Below, one piece after another: positions 14,167-23,420 of a DNA stretch of 50,262 nucleotides. Source of the DNA: Roseateles chitinivorans (GTDB lineage: Bacteria > Pseudomonadota > Gammaproteobacteria > Burkholderiales > Burkholderiaceae_C); the NCBI RefSeq assembly GCF_002761755.1, contig NZ_PEOG01000044.1, positions 1 through 50,262 of the forward strand. The letters run 5' to 3'. Position numbers and translations under genes: made by a program. The notes under the pieces were generated by a model that made no database searches, was not told where the DNA came from, and saw only the letters and a program-made list of their open reading frames with translations. How positions within the stretch are numbered: the first letter of the stretch is position 1; the number at the start of each line of letters is the position of its first letter.

Positions 14167-17121
14167 ATGAGGAATGCATGGAGCCGCGCGATGGTGCGTG
14201 GCGCATGGCTGCTGGCGTCGATCCTCGGATCGTCGGCCGGCTGGTGCGAGCAGATGAACCTGCAGGAATTCGGCCAGCCGGAGGGGCTGGGGAACCTGGC
14301 GCTCAACGCGCTGCAGCAGGACGAGCAGGGCTTCCTGTGGGCCGGCACCGACAACGGCCTGTATCGCCACGACGGGCGGCGCATCGAGCGCATCGCCACG
14401 CAGGAGCTGCGGCGGGTGGCCGCACTGGCCAGCGACGGCGGCCACCTGTGGATCGTCTCGGACACCGGCGCCTGGTGGTGGCACGACGGTCGTCTGGAGC
14501 GCGTGCTCCCCCGGACCGTGAAGCTGACGGAAGACGCGCCGATGGCGATCGCCGCTCGCGGCGACGAGGCCTGGTTCGTCACCATCGGCGGGCTGCAGCG
14601 CGTGGTCGCCGACCGGCAGGCCGGCACCTGGTCCTCGACGCCGGTGATGACGCCGGAGCAACTGGCGCGTCATCCGGAGATGGGGCGCCTGGCCGGCGTC
14701 ATGCGGGCGCGCGACGGCGCGCTGTGGGCGGGTTGTGGCGAGGCCATCTGCCGCTGGCACCGCGGCGCGCTCAAGCAATGGGATGCGCGCAGCGGCGTGC
14801 CGCGCCAGCAGTGGCATGCGCTGCTCGAGGCGAGCGACGGCAGCATCTGGGCGCGCTCCACGCAGGCGACGCTGCAACTGCCTGCTGGCGCCGAAGGCTT
14901 CGTGGATCGGACTGCGCCCAGCGACCGTGGCGATCCGATGCATCGCTATCCGCTGGTCGAGGATGCCTCGCATCGCATCCTGACCGCGTCGCAGCTGGGC
15001 GTGCTGCGCTGGCAAGGCCAGCGCTGGCAGTCCTTCGGCAAGCGGCAGGGGCTGCCCGGCGACGGCCGGGTTCACGCGCTGCTGAGCGATCGCGAAGGAG
15101 GGCTCTGGCTCGGGCTGCGCGGCACGGGGCTGCTGCAATGGCGCGGCTATGGCCGCTGGGAGACCTGGACGGACGCCGACGGCCTGCCCAGCAGCGTCGT
15201 CTGGGCGATGCTGCGGGCCGGCGACGGGCGCGGCGCCTTGCATGTCGGCACCGGACGGGGACTGGCGACCTTCGACGCCGCGCAGGGCGTCTTTCGCGGC
15301 GTCCCCCTGCCGCATACCGGCGACCTCTACGGACTGGTCCCGGACGGGCAGGGCGGTCTGTGGGCGGCCACCGATGTCGCGACCTTCCATCACGTCCGCG
15401 ACGGGCGGGCGCTGCCAGGCATGCTCGCGACGCCCGGCGGCACCGAGGACGGATTCCACTGGGCGCTGACCTCGAAGGACGGCGCGCTGTGGGTCATGAC
15501 GCTGGGCAAGCTGCATCGCTGGCCCGAGCCGGGCCGGGGCCCGGCGCAACCCGTGCCAGGACCATCCGGCAATGCGCAGGAGATCTTCTACGACGCCTGC
15601 GAGACGCCCGACGGCAGCCTGTGGTTCGCCGGTCATCACGGGCTGGCCCGGCGTCAGGCGGGCCAATGGGGGCCATCCATCCCGATCGAGGGCGGGGCGG
15701 CCTACGTGGCCTGCGGCAAGGACGGCACCGTCGTCGCGGCCAGCGAGGCCGGCCAGGCCTGGCGGGTGCGGGCTCCGGCTTCGGCGGCGCCATCGCTGGA
15801 GGCGCTGGAGAGCCCCGTCCTCAAGGGGCGCCTGATCATGTCGCTGCTGATCGACAGCCGGCGCTGGCTGTGGCTCGGCACCGACGCCGGGCTGGTGGTC
15901 CACGACGGGACGCACTGGAAGCTGCTGGACCGCTCGCAGGGGCTGGCCTGGAACGACACCTCGGGCCACGCGCTGTACGAGGACGCCGACCGGTCGATGT
16001 GGGTCGGCACCAGCCGCGGGCTGTCGCGCCTGATCGATCCCGCCCAGGTCTTCGCGACGGCCCTGCCGCGTCCGGTGCTGATGTCGGCGACGCGCGGCGC
16101 CCGCCACCTGCCGGTCAGCGAGGGCGAGACGCTGGCCTGGACGCGGGACCGGATCCACCTGCGCGTGGCGCCCTTGCAGTTCAGCGACCACCGGCTGCGC
16201 GTCGAGTACCGCCTGCCCGGACGCGACGAGGGCTGGACCGCGGCCGGCACCGCCGACATCGAACTGGCGGGCCTGGAGCCGGGCGCGATCCAGGTCGAGG
16301 TCAGGCTCGCCGACCCGGAGACCGGCCGGCATTCCGCGTCCGCGAGCTTCGGCTTCACGCTGGAGCCCCCCTGGTGGCGAAGGCCCTGGGCGAGCGCGCT
16401 GGCGCTGGTCGCGCTGCTGGGGCTGTCGCAGGGCTGGCACCTGTGGCGCCGCCATCAATGGCGGGCGCGGCAGGCGCGGCTCGAACAGCTGGTGGGCGAG
16501 CGCACCCGCGAGCTGGAAGCCTCCCGCGCACAACTCGAGGTGCTGGCCAGCCGCGACGCGCTGACCGGGCTCTGGAACCGGCGCGCTTTGACCGAGATCC
16601 TCCAGCGCGAGGTCGTCCGGGCCCGCCGGGCACGCACGCCGCTGACGCTCGCGATCGTCGACATCGACCACTTCAAGCAGGTCAACGACACCCATGGCCA
16701 CCCGGCCGGCGATGCGGTGCTGAAGGACTTCGCCGGTCGCCTCGGCGCGACGGTGCGGCCCTACGACGCGGTGGGACGACTCGGCGGCGAGGAGTTCTGC
16801 CTGGTGCTGCCGGGCTTGGACCTGGCGCAGCCGGAGGATCGCCAGCGCCTGCGCCGCATTCAGGTGGAGGTGAGCCGCGAGCCGACGGTGATCGGCGTGG
16901 TGACCAGCTCCTTCGGCGCGGCCATGCTGGGCGCCGACACCGCCGACGCCGAGCAACTGCTCGAGGCGGCGGATCGCGCGCTCTATCGCGCCAAGCGGGA
17001 CGGACGCAACCAGGTGGCCTTCCACGAGGCTGCGCCGGTCCCGCCGGAGGTGCCGGAAAAATCGGGCGAGCCCCCGATCGCGACCGGCGCCGTCGCCGTC
17101 ACGGACGACGGCCGCCGGTGA
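14167..17121 (+). CDS. Periplasmic propeller sensor fused to a GGDEF diguanylate cyclase
   Basis: A 984-residue membrane protein. A signal peptide or anchor lies at residues 1-27. About 620 residues of two-component-regulator propeller repeats follow (recurring GLWAATD, ALWVMT and WLGT-AGL motifs), then a Y_Y_Y-like beta domain. One transmembrane segment is at about 735-755, followed by a short coiled coil (RLEQLVGERTRELEASRAQL). The GGDEF domain at about 800-960 has an intact active site GGEEF at 873-877 and an inhibitory-site motif RPYD at 864-867, exactly five residues ahead. It should therefore make cyclic di-GMP under product inhibition, in response to a periplasmic ligand. Start chosen: ATG 14167 behind GGAGACGAC; a longer reading from 13987 lacks a signal peptide. 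It converges on the two-component genes. Confidence 0.9.
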   Translation: MRNAWSRAMVRGAWLLASILGSSAGWCEQMNLQEFGQPEGLGNLALNALQQDEQGFLWAGTDNGLYRHDGRRIERIATQELRRVAALASDGGHLWIVSDTGAWWWHDGRLERVLPRTVKLTEDAPMAIAARGDEAWFVTIGGLQRVVADRQAGTWSSTPVMTPEQLARHPEMGRLAGVMRARDGALWAGCGEAICRWHRGALKQWDARSGVPRQQWHALLEASDGSIWARSTQATLQLPAGAEGFVDRTAPSDRGDPMHRYPLVEDASHRILTASQLGVLRWQGQRWQSFGKRQGLPGDGRVHALLSDREGGLWLGLRGTGLLQWRGYGRWETWTDADGLPSSVVWAMLRAGDGRGALHVGTGRGLATFDAAQGVFRGVPLPHTGDLYGLVPDGQGGLWAATDVATFHHVRDGRALPGMLATPGGTEDGFHWALTSKDGALWVMTLGKLHRWPEPGRGPAQPVPGPSGNAQEIFYDACETPDGSLWFAGHHGLARRQAGQWGPSIPIEGGAAYVACGKDGTVVAASEAGQAWRVRAPASAAPSLEALESPVLKGRLIMSLLIDSRRWLWLGTDAGLVVHDGTHWKLLDRSQGLAWNDTSGHALYEDADRSMWVGTSRGLSRLIDPAQVFATALPRPVLMSATRGARHLPVSEGETLAWTRDRIHLRVAPLQFSDHRLRVEYRLPGRDEGWTAAGTADIELAGLEPGAIQVEVRLADPETGRHSASASFGFTLEPPWWRRPWASALALVALLGLSQGWHLWRRHQWRARQARLEQLVGERTRELEASRAQLEVLASRDALTGLWNRRALTEILQREVVRARRARTPLTLAIVDIDHFKQVNDTHGHPAGDAVLKDFAGRLGATVRPYDAVGRLGGEEFCLVLPGLDLAQPEDRQRLRRIQVEVSREPTVIGVVTSSFGAAMLGADTADAEQLLEAADRALYRAKRDGRNQVAFHEAAPVPPEVPEKSGEPPIATGAVAVTDDGRR

Positions 17122-17142
17122 CCCGTCGCCCCCGGGCGGCGT

Positions 17143-18957
17143 TCAGCGCGGGGCGGACGGCGAGTCGAGCCATTGCAGGCCGAGCTGCTCGCCGATGTGC
17201 GTCTGAAGGGTGCCCAGCGAGACCGGCTTGGTCAGGAACACATTGACGCCGGCCCGCAGGCAGGCGGCGCGGTGCTCGGCCGTGGCCGTCGCGGAGATCG
17301 CGATGACCGGCACGCTGGCCGTGTCGGGATTGCCGCGCAACTGGCGCGTGGCCTCCACGCCGTCGGTGGTCGGCATCATGCTGTCCATCAGGATCAAGTC
17401 CGGACGGAAGCGACTCACCGCCGCCGCCAATTCGGCACCGTCGCAGGCCTGGGCCACCTGGAAGCCGGCGTCCGACAGGAAGTCGCACAGCAGCGCGCGG
17501 TTGGCCGCGACGTCGTCGACGACCAGCACCCGGCGGGGCGCGCCGAGGTAACGCGGCATGCCCGGCGCGATCTGCGGCATGGCGTCGGCCTCCGCCTCGG
17601 TGGGCGACAGCGGCAGTTCCAGGTGGAACCGGGTGCCGACGCCGGGCTCGCTGCTCACCCGCACTTGTCCGCCCATGTCGTTCACCAGGGCCCGGGTGAT
17701 CGCCAGGCCCAGCCCGGTGCCGCCGGCTCGGCGCTGCGCGGAGCCGACCTGCACGAAGGGCTCGAAGATGCGGTCCAGGTCCTCGGGACGCATGCCGATG
17801 CCGGTGTCCTCGATGTCCAGGCGCAGCAGGACCGGGTCCGTGGCCAGCGGGTCGGCGCCGGCGCGCAGCGTGATCGTGCCGGTGTCGGTGAACTTGATCG
17901 CATTGCCCAGCAGGTTCAGCAGCACCTGGCGCAGCCGGCGTCCGTCGGCCAGCACCGTCGCCGGCAGGGCGCCCGCGGTGTCGAACACGAAGGCCAGCTG
18001 CTTCTCCTCCGCCTTGATGCGCATCAGGTTGACGACCGACCGCAGCAGCTCGGGCAGGTTGACCGGCGCCAGCTCCAGCTCGGTGCGGCCGGCCTCGATG
18101 CGGGCGAGGTCCAGGATGTCGTTGATCAGCGCCAGCAGGTGCAGTCCGCTCTGCTGGATCGTCTCCAGGCCGCGGGCCTGCCGGGCGCTCAGCCCGCCTT
18201 CCATGCTCAGCAATTGCGCATAGCCCAGGACGCCGTTCAGCGGCGTGCGCAGCTCATGGCTCATGCCGGCGAGGAACTCGCTCTTGGCGCGGTTGGCGGC
18301 CTCGGCCGCATGCCGGGCCGCCCGTTCGGTCTCGAGCATGCCCTGGTGCAGGTCGGTCGCGGTGGCGCGGGTGCGCTCCTGCTCGTCGAGCTTGGACAGG
18401 ATGCCCCGCACCTGGCTCTCCACCACCGTCGCACCCAGGCCCAGCACCTTGGAGATCTCCTCGTAGGCATTGCCCTGGGCGATGAAGCGCAGCAGGCCGA
18501 TTTCCGCCGGCGTGAGCGCATCCATGGTGATCTGCCCGGCCAGCTCGAACGAGGTCTCGGAGGGCAGGGCCACGCGCCCGGCATGCACGGCGCGGATCGC
18601 GTCGAGCAACTCCTTGTGCAGGGCGTTCTTCAGCAGGTAGCCCAGGGCGCCGGTCTGCAGCGCCTGCTGCGCCTGCGCGTCGTCGACATAGGTGGTCAGG
18701 ACGATGATCCGGGCGTCCGGGAACTCGGCGCGGATCGCCGCGATCGCGTCCAACCCGCCCATGCCGGGCATCTGCAGGTCCATCAGGGTGACGTCGGGAC
18801 GGTGGGCGCGGAAGCGCTCGATCGCCTCGCGGCCGTTGGCCGCCTCGGCCACCAGCGTCATGTCCGCCTCCACCGACAGCAGCGTGGCGATCCCCTGCCG
18901 CACGATGGGATGGTCGTCGACGCAGAGCACCTGGATGCGGCTCGATTCTTCAGTCAT
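17143..18957 (-). CDS. Response regulator fused to a hybrid histidine kinase (REC, LuxR-like HTH, HisKA, HATPase, REC)
   Basis: A 604-residue cytoplasmic protein without membrane segments. Residues 8-125 form a NarL-type receiver with phosphoacceptor Asp60 (VTLMD). Residues 147-200 align over their length with the LuxR/GerE helix-turn-helix (LTPAEIGLLRFIAQG and so on), though the recognition helix carries Glu where Lys or Arg is usual. A coiled linker leads to a HisKA domain with His234 (SHELRTPLNG), a HATPase domain with N-box Asn352 and GTGLGLAI, and a second receiver with Asp525 (LILMD). The ATG at 18957 overlaps the sensor kinase stop as ATGA, so the two are coupled. The likely flow is kinase His to Asp60, then an internal relay; the final output is unknown. 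Confidence 0.88.
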   Translation of the reverse strand: MTEESSRIQVLCVDDHPIVRQGIATLLSVEADMTLVAEAANGREAIERFRAHRPDVTLMDLQMPGMGGLDAIAAIRAEFPDARIIVLTTYVDDAQAQQALQTGALGYLLKNALHKELLDAIRAVHAGRVALPSETSFELAGQITMDALTPAEIGLLRFIAQGNAYEEISKVLGLGATVVESQVRGILSKLDEQERTRATATDLHQGMLETERAARHAAEAANRAKSEFLAGMSHELRTPLNGVLGYAQLLSMEGGLSARQARGLETIQQSGLHLLALINDILDLARIEAGRTELELAPVNLPELLRSVVNLMRIKAEEKQLAFVFDTAGALPATVLADGRRLRQVLLNLLGNAIKFTDTGTITLRAGADPLATDPVLLRLDIEDTGIGMRPEDLDRIFEPFVQVGSAQRRAGGTGLGLAITRALVNDMGGQVRVSSEPGVGTRFHLELPLSPTEAEADAMPQIAPGMPRYLGAPRRVLVVDDVAANRALLCDFLSDAGFQVAQACDGAELAAAVSRFRPDLILMDSMMPTTDGVEATRQLRGNPDTASVPVIAISATATAEHRAACLRAGVNVFLTKPVSLGTLQTHIGEQLGLQWLDSPSAPR

Positions 18958-21900
18958 CGGAGGATCTCCCAGGGCGAGCGCTTCTTGAAAGGGAACCACG
19001 ACCGGGCTGACGCGACAGGACTATAAGCCCGTGCCGCCGGCACGCTGAGCTCGACTTCGGTGCCGGCGCCGACGCCGCTGCGGACGGTGAGCCGGCCGCC
19101 CAGCAGCTCGGCGCGTTCGCGCATGCCGCTCAGGCCGAAATGCCCCTCCTTGCGCCCCGCCTGCAGGACCGTCGGGGCGATGCCCTTGCCGTCGTCGCGC
19201 ACCCGCACCCGCAGCTGGCGCGGGTCATGGCGGATCTCCACCTCGACCTGCGTCGCCTCGGCATGGTGGAAGGCATTGCGCATCGCTTCGCTGGCGATGA
19301 GGAAGGCCTCGTCGCGCACGACCGGGCGCAGCGGCCGCGGCGGGCCCTGGACCTCCACCTGCGTCGCGGGCGCCGGCTGGCGTTCCCGGGCCAGCGTCTG
19401 CGCGGCGGCGCCCAGTGCCTGCGCGAGGTCGTTGGTCGGTGCCGCCGAGGTCCGCAGGCCCTGCACCGTGTCGCGTCCTTCGGTGATCGCCTCGGCGACC
19501 TGGTCGATCGCGCCGGCGAGGACCTGCTTCGATTCGCGCGGCCGATCGGGCAGGAGATTGCAGGCGGCCTGGAACTGCAGCAGCAGCCCGTTGAAGCGCT
19601 GCAGCAGGGTGTCGTGCAAGTCGCGGGCGATGCGGGTGCGTTCGGCTACCCGGGCCTCCACCGTCGCCTCGAGCTGGAGGCGCAGCCGGCGCATCCGCAT
19701 CCGCATCCGGATCTGGAAGACGCTCACCACCAGGAGCACCAGAAGAAGGCCCGCCAGCAGTCGGAACCAGGTGGTCTGGTGGAAGGCCGGCTCGATCGAG
19801 AACGCGAGCTGCGCGCCGTCCTCGTTCCAGATGCCGCTGTTGTTGGCCGCCTTCACCTGGAAGCGATAGGCGCCGGGCGGCAGGTTGGTGTAGGTGGCCT
19901 GGCGCCGGTCGACGACCTCCTGCCAGTCGGTGTCGTGGCCGTCCAGCCGGTAGCGGAAGCGTGTGTTCTTCGGATCGACCAGGCTCAGGGCGGTGAACTG
20001 GATCGTCATGTCGCGCACCTGGGGCGGCAGGCGCAGGCCCGGGGCGACGGCGTAGGGGGTCTGGTCCGCGACCAGCGACTCGATGTGGACCGGCGGCGGC
20101 AGTGGATTGAAGGGCAGCCGGGCGGGGTCGAGCACCTGGGCATCGGCGCCCGAGACCATCCACAGCCGGCCGTCGCCGGCCTTGGCCACCGGCGGGTTGA
20201 AGTAGGCCGGCGTCAGGGCCAGCAGCGGCACGCCGTCCGCGGCGCCCCAGGTCTTGGGAGCGACGCGGTGCCCGGGATCGGTTTCCCACGCCGCCAGGTC
20301 CTCGCCCAGGATCCGGATCAGCCCGCAGGCCGTGAACAGCCACAGCGCCCCGTCGTCATCGACGATCGACCAGTGGATGGTGTTGCAGGGCAGGCCCTGG
20401 CCGATGCCCAGCGTGGTGACGCGGCCGTCCTTGATGCGGCTGAGTCCGCCTTCCTCGGTGGCCGCCCAGACCGTGCCGTCGGCCGCCAGGCGCAGGCCCG
20501 CGACATGGCCGGCGCCCAGGCCTTCGGCGGTGGTGTAGGTGGCCAGGACCTTGCCGTCCTTGACCCGCATCACCCCGCCGTCCTGCCAGAAGGACAGCCA
20601 CAAGCTGCCTCGGTCGGCCACGATGACCTTGGCCTGCTGCCGGCGGCCGAAGGCGGACCAGGGCAGGATCTCGACGAACCGCCCCTGTTGCAGCCGGATC
20701 AGGCCTTCGTTGCCGGAGAGCCAGAGGTTGCCGTCGTCGTCCCCGGTGATCGAGTAGATCTCCTTGGCGGGCACGCCGCCGACGCGATTGAAGCGGACGT
20801 TGCGGTCGGCCGGCTCGCCGGATGCCGGGCGCGGCGGCGCCAGGACGGCCAGGCCGCCGGCCGTGCTCGCCCAGAGCCGCCCGTCGTGGTCCTCGTACAG
20901 CGAGTGCACGCGGGCATCCGGCAGCCCTTGCGCCTCCTTGTAGACCGCGACGGCGCCCGCCTTCCACCGGGCCAGGCCTTCGTCGGTGGCGACCCAGACG
21001 CTGCCGTCCCGGGTGGCCAGCACCGATCGCGTCGCCTCGTTGGGCAGGCCCTGCGCCTTGGACAGCGTGGTGACCGGCAGCTTGCGGAAGCGGTCCACGC
21101 CCTTGTCGCTGCCGTACCAGATGTTGCCTTCCCGGTCCTCGAAAAGACTGCAGGCGATGTTGCCGGACAGGCCGTCGGACCGGGTGAACGCGGCGGCCTG
21201 GTCCTCGCGCACATGCAGCAGCCCCAGGCCATCGGTGCCGATCCACAGGCCGCCGTCGCGGGCCCGCAGCAGCTTGTTCGCCAGGATCTGGCGATCGGGC
21301 AGGAGCACGCCGGGCCGGGTCGCGCTGCGCAGCGGGAAGGGGTCGAGCCGGTCGCCAGCGGGGCGCCTGAGCCCGGCGCCGCGCACGCCGACCAGCACCT
21401 GGCCATCGGTGGTCTCGGTCAGGTCGCCCAGGCGCTGGCCGGGGGCCTCGATGCGGCGGGGCGTGCCGGGCCGCCAGCGCCACAGTCCCGAGTCGGCGCT
21501 GGCCCACAGGTCGCCCGAGCGGTCCTGCGCCAGGCTCCACACGAAGGTGCCGAAGCCGCCCTGCGCGTCGTCGCAGCGGGTCTGTCCGTTCCGCACGGCG
21601 CAGAGCCGGCCGGGAGGGCCGAGCAGGCCGGCCCAGACGGTGCCCTCGCTGTCCTCCAGCAGGGAGGTGACGAGCCCGCCGTCGGTCTCCGGATAGCGGG
21701 TCAGGCGGGTGCCATTCCAGCTGACCAGGCCATTGAAGGTGCCGATCCAGAGCGTGCCGTCGCGGGAGACCAGCAGGGCGTAGGGATTGCTCGGCAGCGA
21801 GGCGCCTTTCGGCGGCTGCCAGGGCACGAACCGCAGCCCGTCGAAGCGGAACAGCCCGTAGGAGCCGCCCACCCACAGGTAGCCGTCATGGGTCTGCGCG

Positions 21901-22082
21901 AAGGCGAAGACCAGGCCGAGCTGCGCGCCGTCCCGCGCGGTCCACGAGGTATGGGCGTACTGGGAGATCTGCGGCGCGGCATCGAGCGCCCGGGCCAGGC
22001 CGGGCCAGCCCAGCAGGCATGCCCAGCCCAGGAGCAGGCCCAGCATCAGCGATGGGAAACGGCGGCCTTGCAGGCGACTCAC
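18954..22082 (-). CDS. Propeller-type sensor histidine kinase (Reg_prop, Y_Y_Y, HisKA_3, HATPase)
   Basis: A 1042-residue inner-membrane kinase. After a signal peptide (LLLGWACLLGWPGLARALDA) come propeller repeats over about 650 residues (motifs such as GSVWVATDEGLARW and NIWYGSDKGVDRFR). A Y_Y_Y domain follows (RFRYRLDGHDTDWQEV, NNSGIWNE), then one transmembrane helix at about 765-785. The HisKA_3 dimerisation domain has His823 in ARDLHDTLLQRF, and the HATPase domain has N-box RNAFHHA and GLSGMRERA. This kinase class normally pairs with NarL-type receivers, as found in the next gene, which overlaps by 4 bases. The GTG at 22082 behind AAGGAT is the preferred start; an ATG at 22133 would add 17 residues. 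The ligand is probably a hemicellulose oligosaccharide, inferred from neighbours. Confidence 0.9.
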   Translation of the reverse strand: MSRLQGRRFPSLMLGLLLGWACLLGWPGLARALDAAPQISQYAHTSWTARDGAQLGLVFAFAQTHDGYLWVGGSYGLFRFDGLRFVPWQPPKGASLPSNPYALLVSRDGTLWIGTFNGLVSWNGTRLTRYPETDGGLVTSLLEDSEGTVWAGLLGPPGRLCAVRNGQTRCDDAQGGFGTFVWSLAQDRSGDLWASADSGLWRWRPGTPRRIEAPGQRLGDLTETTDGQVLVGVRGAGLRRPAGDRLDPFPLRSATRPGVLLPDRQILANKLLRARDGGLWIGTDGLGLLHVREDQAAAFTRSDGLSGNIACSLFEDREGNIWYGSDKGVDRFRKLPVTTLSKAQGLPNEATRSVLATRDGSVWVATDEGLARWKAGAVAVYKEAQGLPDARVHSLYEDHDGRLWASTAGGLAVLAPPRPASGEPADRNVRFNRVGGVPAKEIYSITGDDDGNLWLSGNEGLIRLQQGRFVEILPWSAFGRRQQAKVIVADRGSLWLSFWQDGGVMRVKDGKVLATYTTAEGLGAGHVAGLRLAADGTVWAATEEGGLSRIKDGRVTTLGIGQGLPCNTIHWSIVDDDGALWLFTACGLIRILGEDLAAWETDPGHRVAPKTWGAADGVPLLALTPAYFNPPVAKAGDGRLWMVSGADAQVLDPARLPFNPLPPPVHIESLVADQTPYAVAPGLRLPPQVRDMTIQFTALSLVDPKNTRFRYRLDGHDTDWQEVVDRRQATYTNLPPGAYRFQVKAANNSGIWNEDGAQLAFSIEPAFHQTTWFRLLAGLLLVLLVVSVFQIRMRMRMRRLRLQLEATVEARVAERTRIARDLHDTLLQRFNGLLLQFQAACNLLPDRPRESKQVLAGAIDQVAEAITEGRDTVQGLRTSAAPTNDLAQALGAAAQTLARERQPAPATQVEVQGPPRPLRPVVRDEAFLIASEAMRNAFHHAEATQVEVEIRHDPRQLRVRVRDDGKGIAPTVLQAGRKEGHFGLSGMRERAELLGGRLTVRSGVGAGTEVELSVPAARAYSPVASARSWFPFKKRSPWEILR

Positions 22083-22194
22083 GAAGGATCCTTCGCTGCC
22101 TGGCTTGTCGGCGGCGTGGCCCGAATATCGCATCGGCGCGGGCGCGCGTCCTCACCGCGAATGGGCGGCAGGTCCGGGAGAACCGCCGATTCCG

Positions 22195-23343
22195 TCACAG
22201 CGCCAGCCACGCCACCAGCGGCGCGCACACGGCCAGGAAGGGCAGGCTGATGCGGTGGAACTCCTTGAGCGCGCCGGGTGCCCGAGCCAGGCGCAACGCG
22301 ATCAGGTTGGCCATGGAGCCGGCGACGAAACCGAAGCCGCCCACGTTCACCGCGATCGCCAGCACCGCGACGTTCGGGACCGCGTCGGCCAGCACCAGCG
22401 TGGCCGGCACGTTGCTGATGGCCTGGGAGGCGCCGATCGCCGCGAGGTAGGCGGTCAGCGGCTGGTCCAGCGGCAGTTCACGCAGGAGGCCCGCGACCTG
22501 CGGCAGGGCCGCCAGCTGTTGCAGGTCCACGAACATCAGGGCGAAGGTCGCCAGCAGCGCCCAGTCCAGCTTCATCAGCACCGGCCGGTACCAGATCGCG
22601 TAGATCGCGAGGACCACCGCCAGTGCCGGCGCCCATTGACGCAGCTCCAGCGCCAGCACGAAGCCGAGGAACAGCGCGCCGGACAGCGCGAGCAGCCGGG
22701 GCTGGGTCTCGGTCCTGCGCGTGTCTGCCGCCAGCCTGATCGGCGCGCGCGGCATGGTGATCAGGACGGTGACCACCAACAGCAGGAGCATGACGCCGAC
22801 GGTGGGCGCCATCATCGCGATGAAGCCGCCGAAGGACTCGCCGGACTTGTGCCAGAGGTACAGGTTCTGCGGATTGCCGATCGGCGTGAGCGAGGAGCCG
22901 GCATTGACCGCCAGCGCCTCCAGCGCGACCAGGCGCGCCAGAGGCAGGTGCGCCTGCGCGGCCAGCTCGCGGGTCAGGGGCACCAGCAGGAAGAGGCTGA
23001 CGTCGTTGGTGACCAGTGCGGCCAGGCCGGCGGCGACCGCGCACAGCAGCAGGGCGAGCTGGCGGGCGCTGCCAGTGCGGGCCAGCAGCGCGCGGGCGGT
23101 GGACTGGAGCACGCCGCTGCGTTCCACGCCCTGGGTGATGGCCAGCAGGCCGGTCAGCGCGCCCATCGTCTGCCAGTCGATGAGACCCAGCCAGGCCTGC
23201 GGCGACATCGGCCGCAGCACCGCGAAGACCACCGCCACGAACAGCAGGAACCACAGCAGCCGGTTGCTGCCCGGGCCCAGGTCGTGGTCACCGGGCGTGT
23301 CGACGGGAGAAGGGGACGAGGGAGGAGGCGTGGGAATCGTCAT
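22195..23343 (-). CDS. SLC13/ArsB-superfamily anion permease
   Basis: A 382-residue integral membrane protein with about ten hydrophobic helices. The re-entrant hairpin motifs of the ion transporter superfamily are visible: LVTNDVSLFLLVPL in the first half and AVNAGSSLTPIGNPQNLYLWH after it, with NVPATLVLADAVPN as the matching element in the second half. Related proteins move di- and tricarboxylates, sulfate or arsenite, or act as Na+/H+ antiporters. It ends the glycosidase operon (77 bp after the GH27 gene), so it may handle an anion made during polysaccharide breakdown, such as acetate from the esterase or an organic acid. That role is a guess; no substrate residue is diagnostic. Confidence 0.78.
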   Translation of the reverse strand: MTIPTPPPSSPSPVDTPGDHDLGPGSNRLLWFLLFVAVVFAVLRPMSPQAWLGLIDWQTMGALTGLLAITQGVERSGVLQSTARALLARTGSARQLALLLCAVAAGLAALVTNDVSLFLLVPLTRELAAQAHLPLARLVALEALAVNAGSSLTPIGNPQNLYLWHKSGESFGGFIAMMAPTVGVMLLLLVVTVLITMPRAPIRLAADTRRTETQPRLLALSGALFLGFVLALELRQWAPALAVVLAIYAIWYRPVLMKLDWALLATFALMFVDLQQLAALPQVAGLLRELPLDQPLTAYLAAIGASQAISNVPATLVLADAVPNVAVLAIAVNVGGFGFVAGSMANLIALRLARAPGALKEFHRISLPFLAVCAPLVAWLAL

Positions 23344-23362
23344 GGAGCGTTGAACAGGCGAA

Positions 23363-23410
23363 GGCGGCCGATTGTCCGGCAGGAACGGGGCCCCGCCCGG
23401 GTCGGCCGCC
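23363..23410 (-). terminator. GC-rich hairpin after the GH27 gene
   Basis: GGCGGCCGA at 23363-23371 pairs perfectly with TCGGCCGCC at 23402-23410, and a smaller GGGGC/GCCCC pairing lies in the loop. It sits between the GH27 stop and the permease start. There is no T-run on the minus strand after it, so it may be a weak terminator or a stabilising structure that lowers permease expression. Confidence 0.35.
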
Positions 23411-23420
23411 TGGGGCCGCT

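Noticed and set aside
13993..17025. Long minus-strand frame opposite the propeller-GGDEF gene, and similar plus-strand frames opposite both propeller kinases
   Set aside because: The conserved propeller, GGDEF and kinase motifs are on the other strand; these frames read as low-complexity Arg/Gln/Ala/Val-rich shadows.
17143..18957. The response regulator-kinase fusion might be two genes joined by an assembly error
   Set aside because: The frame is continuous through a plausible coiled linker (about residues 200-227) with no stop or start signal between the parts; I keep it as one gene.
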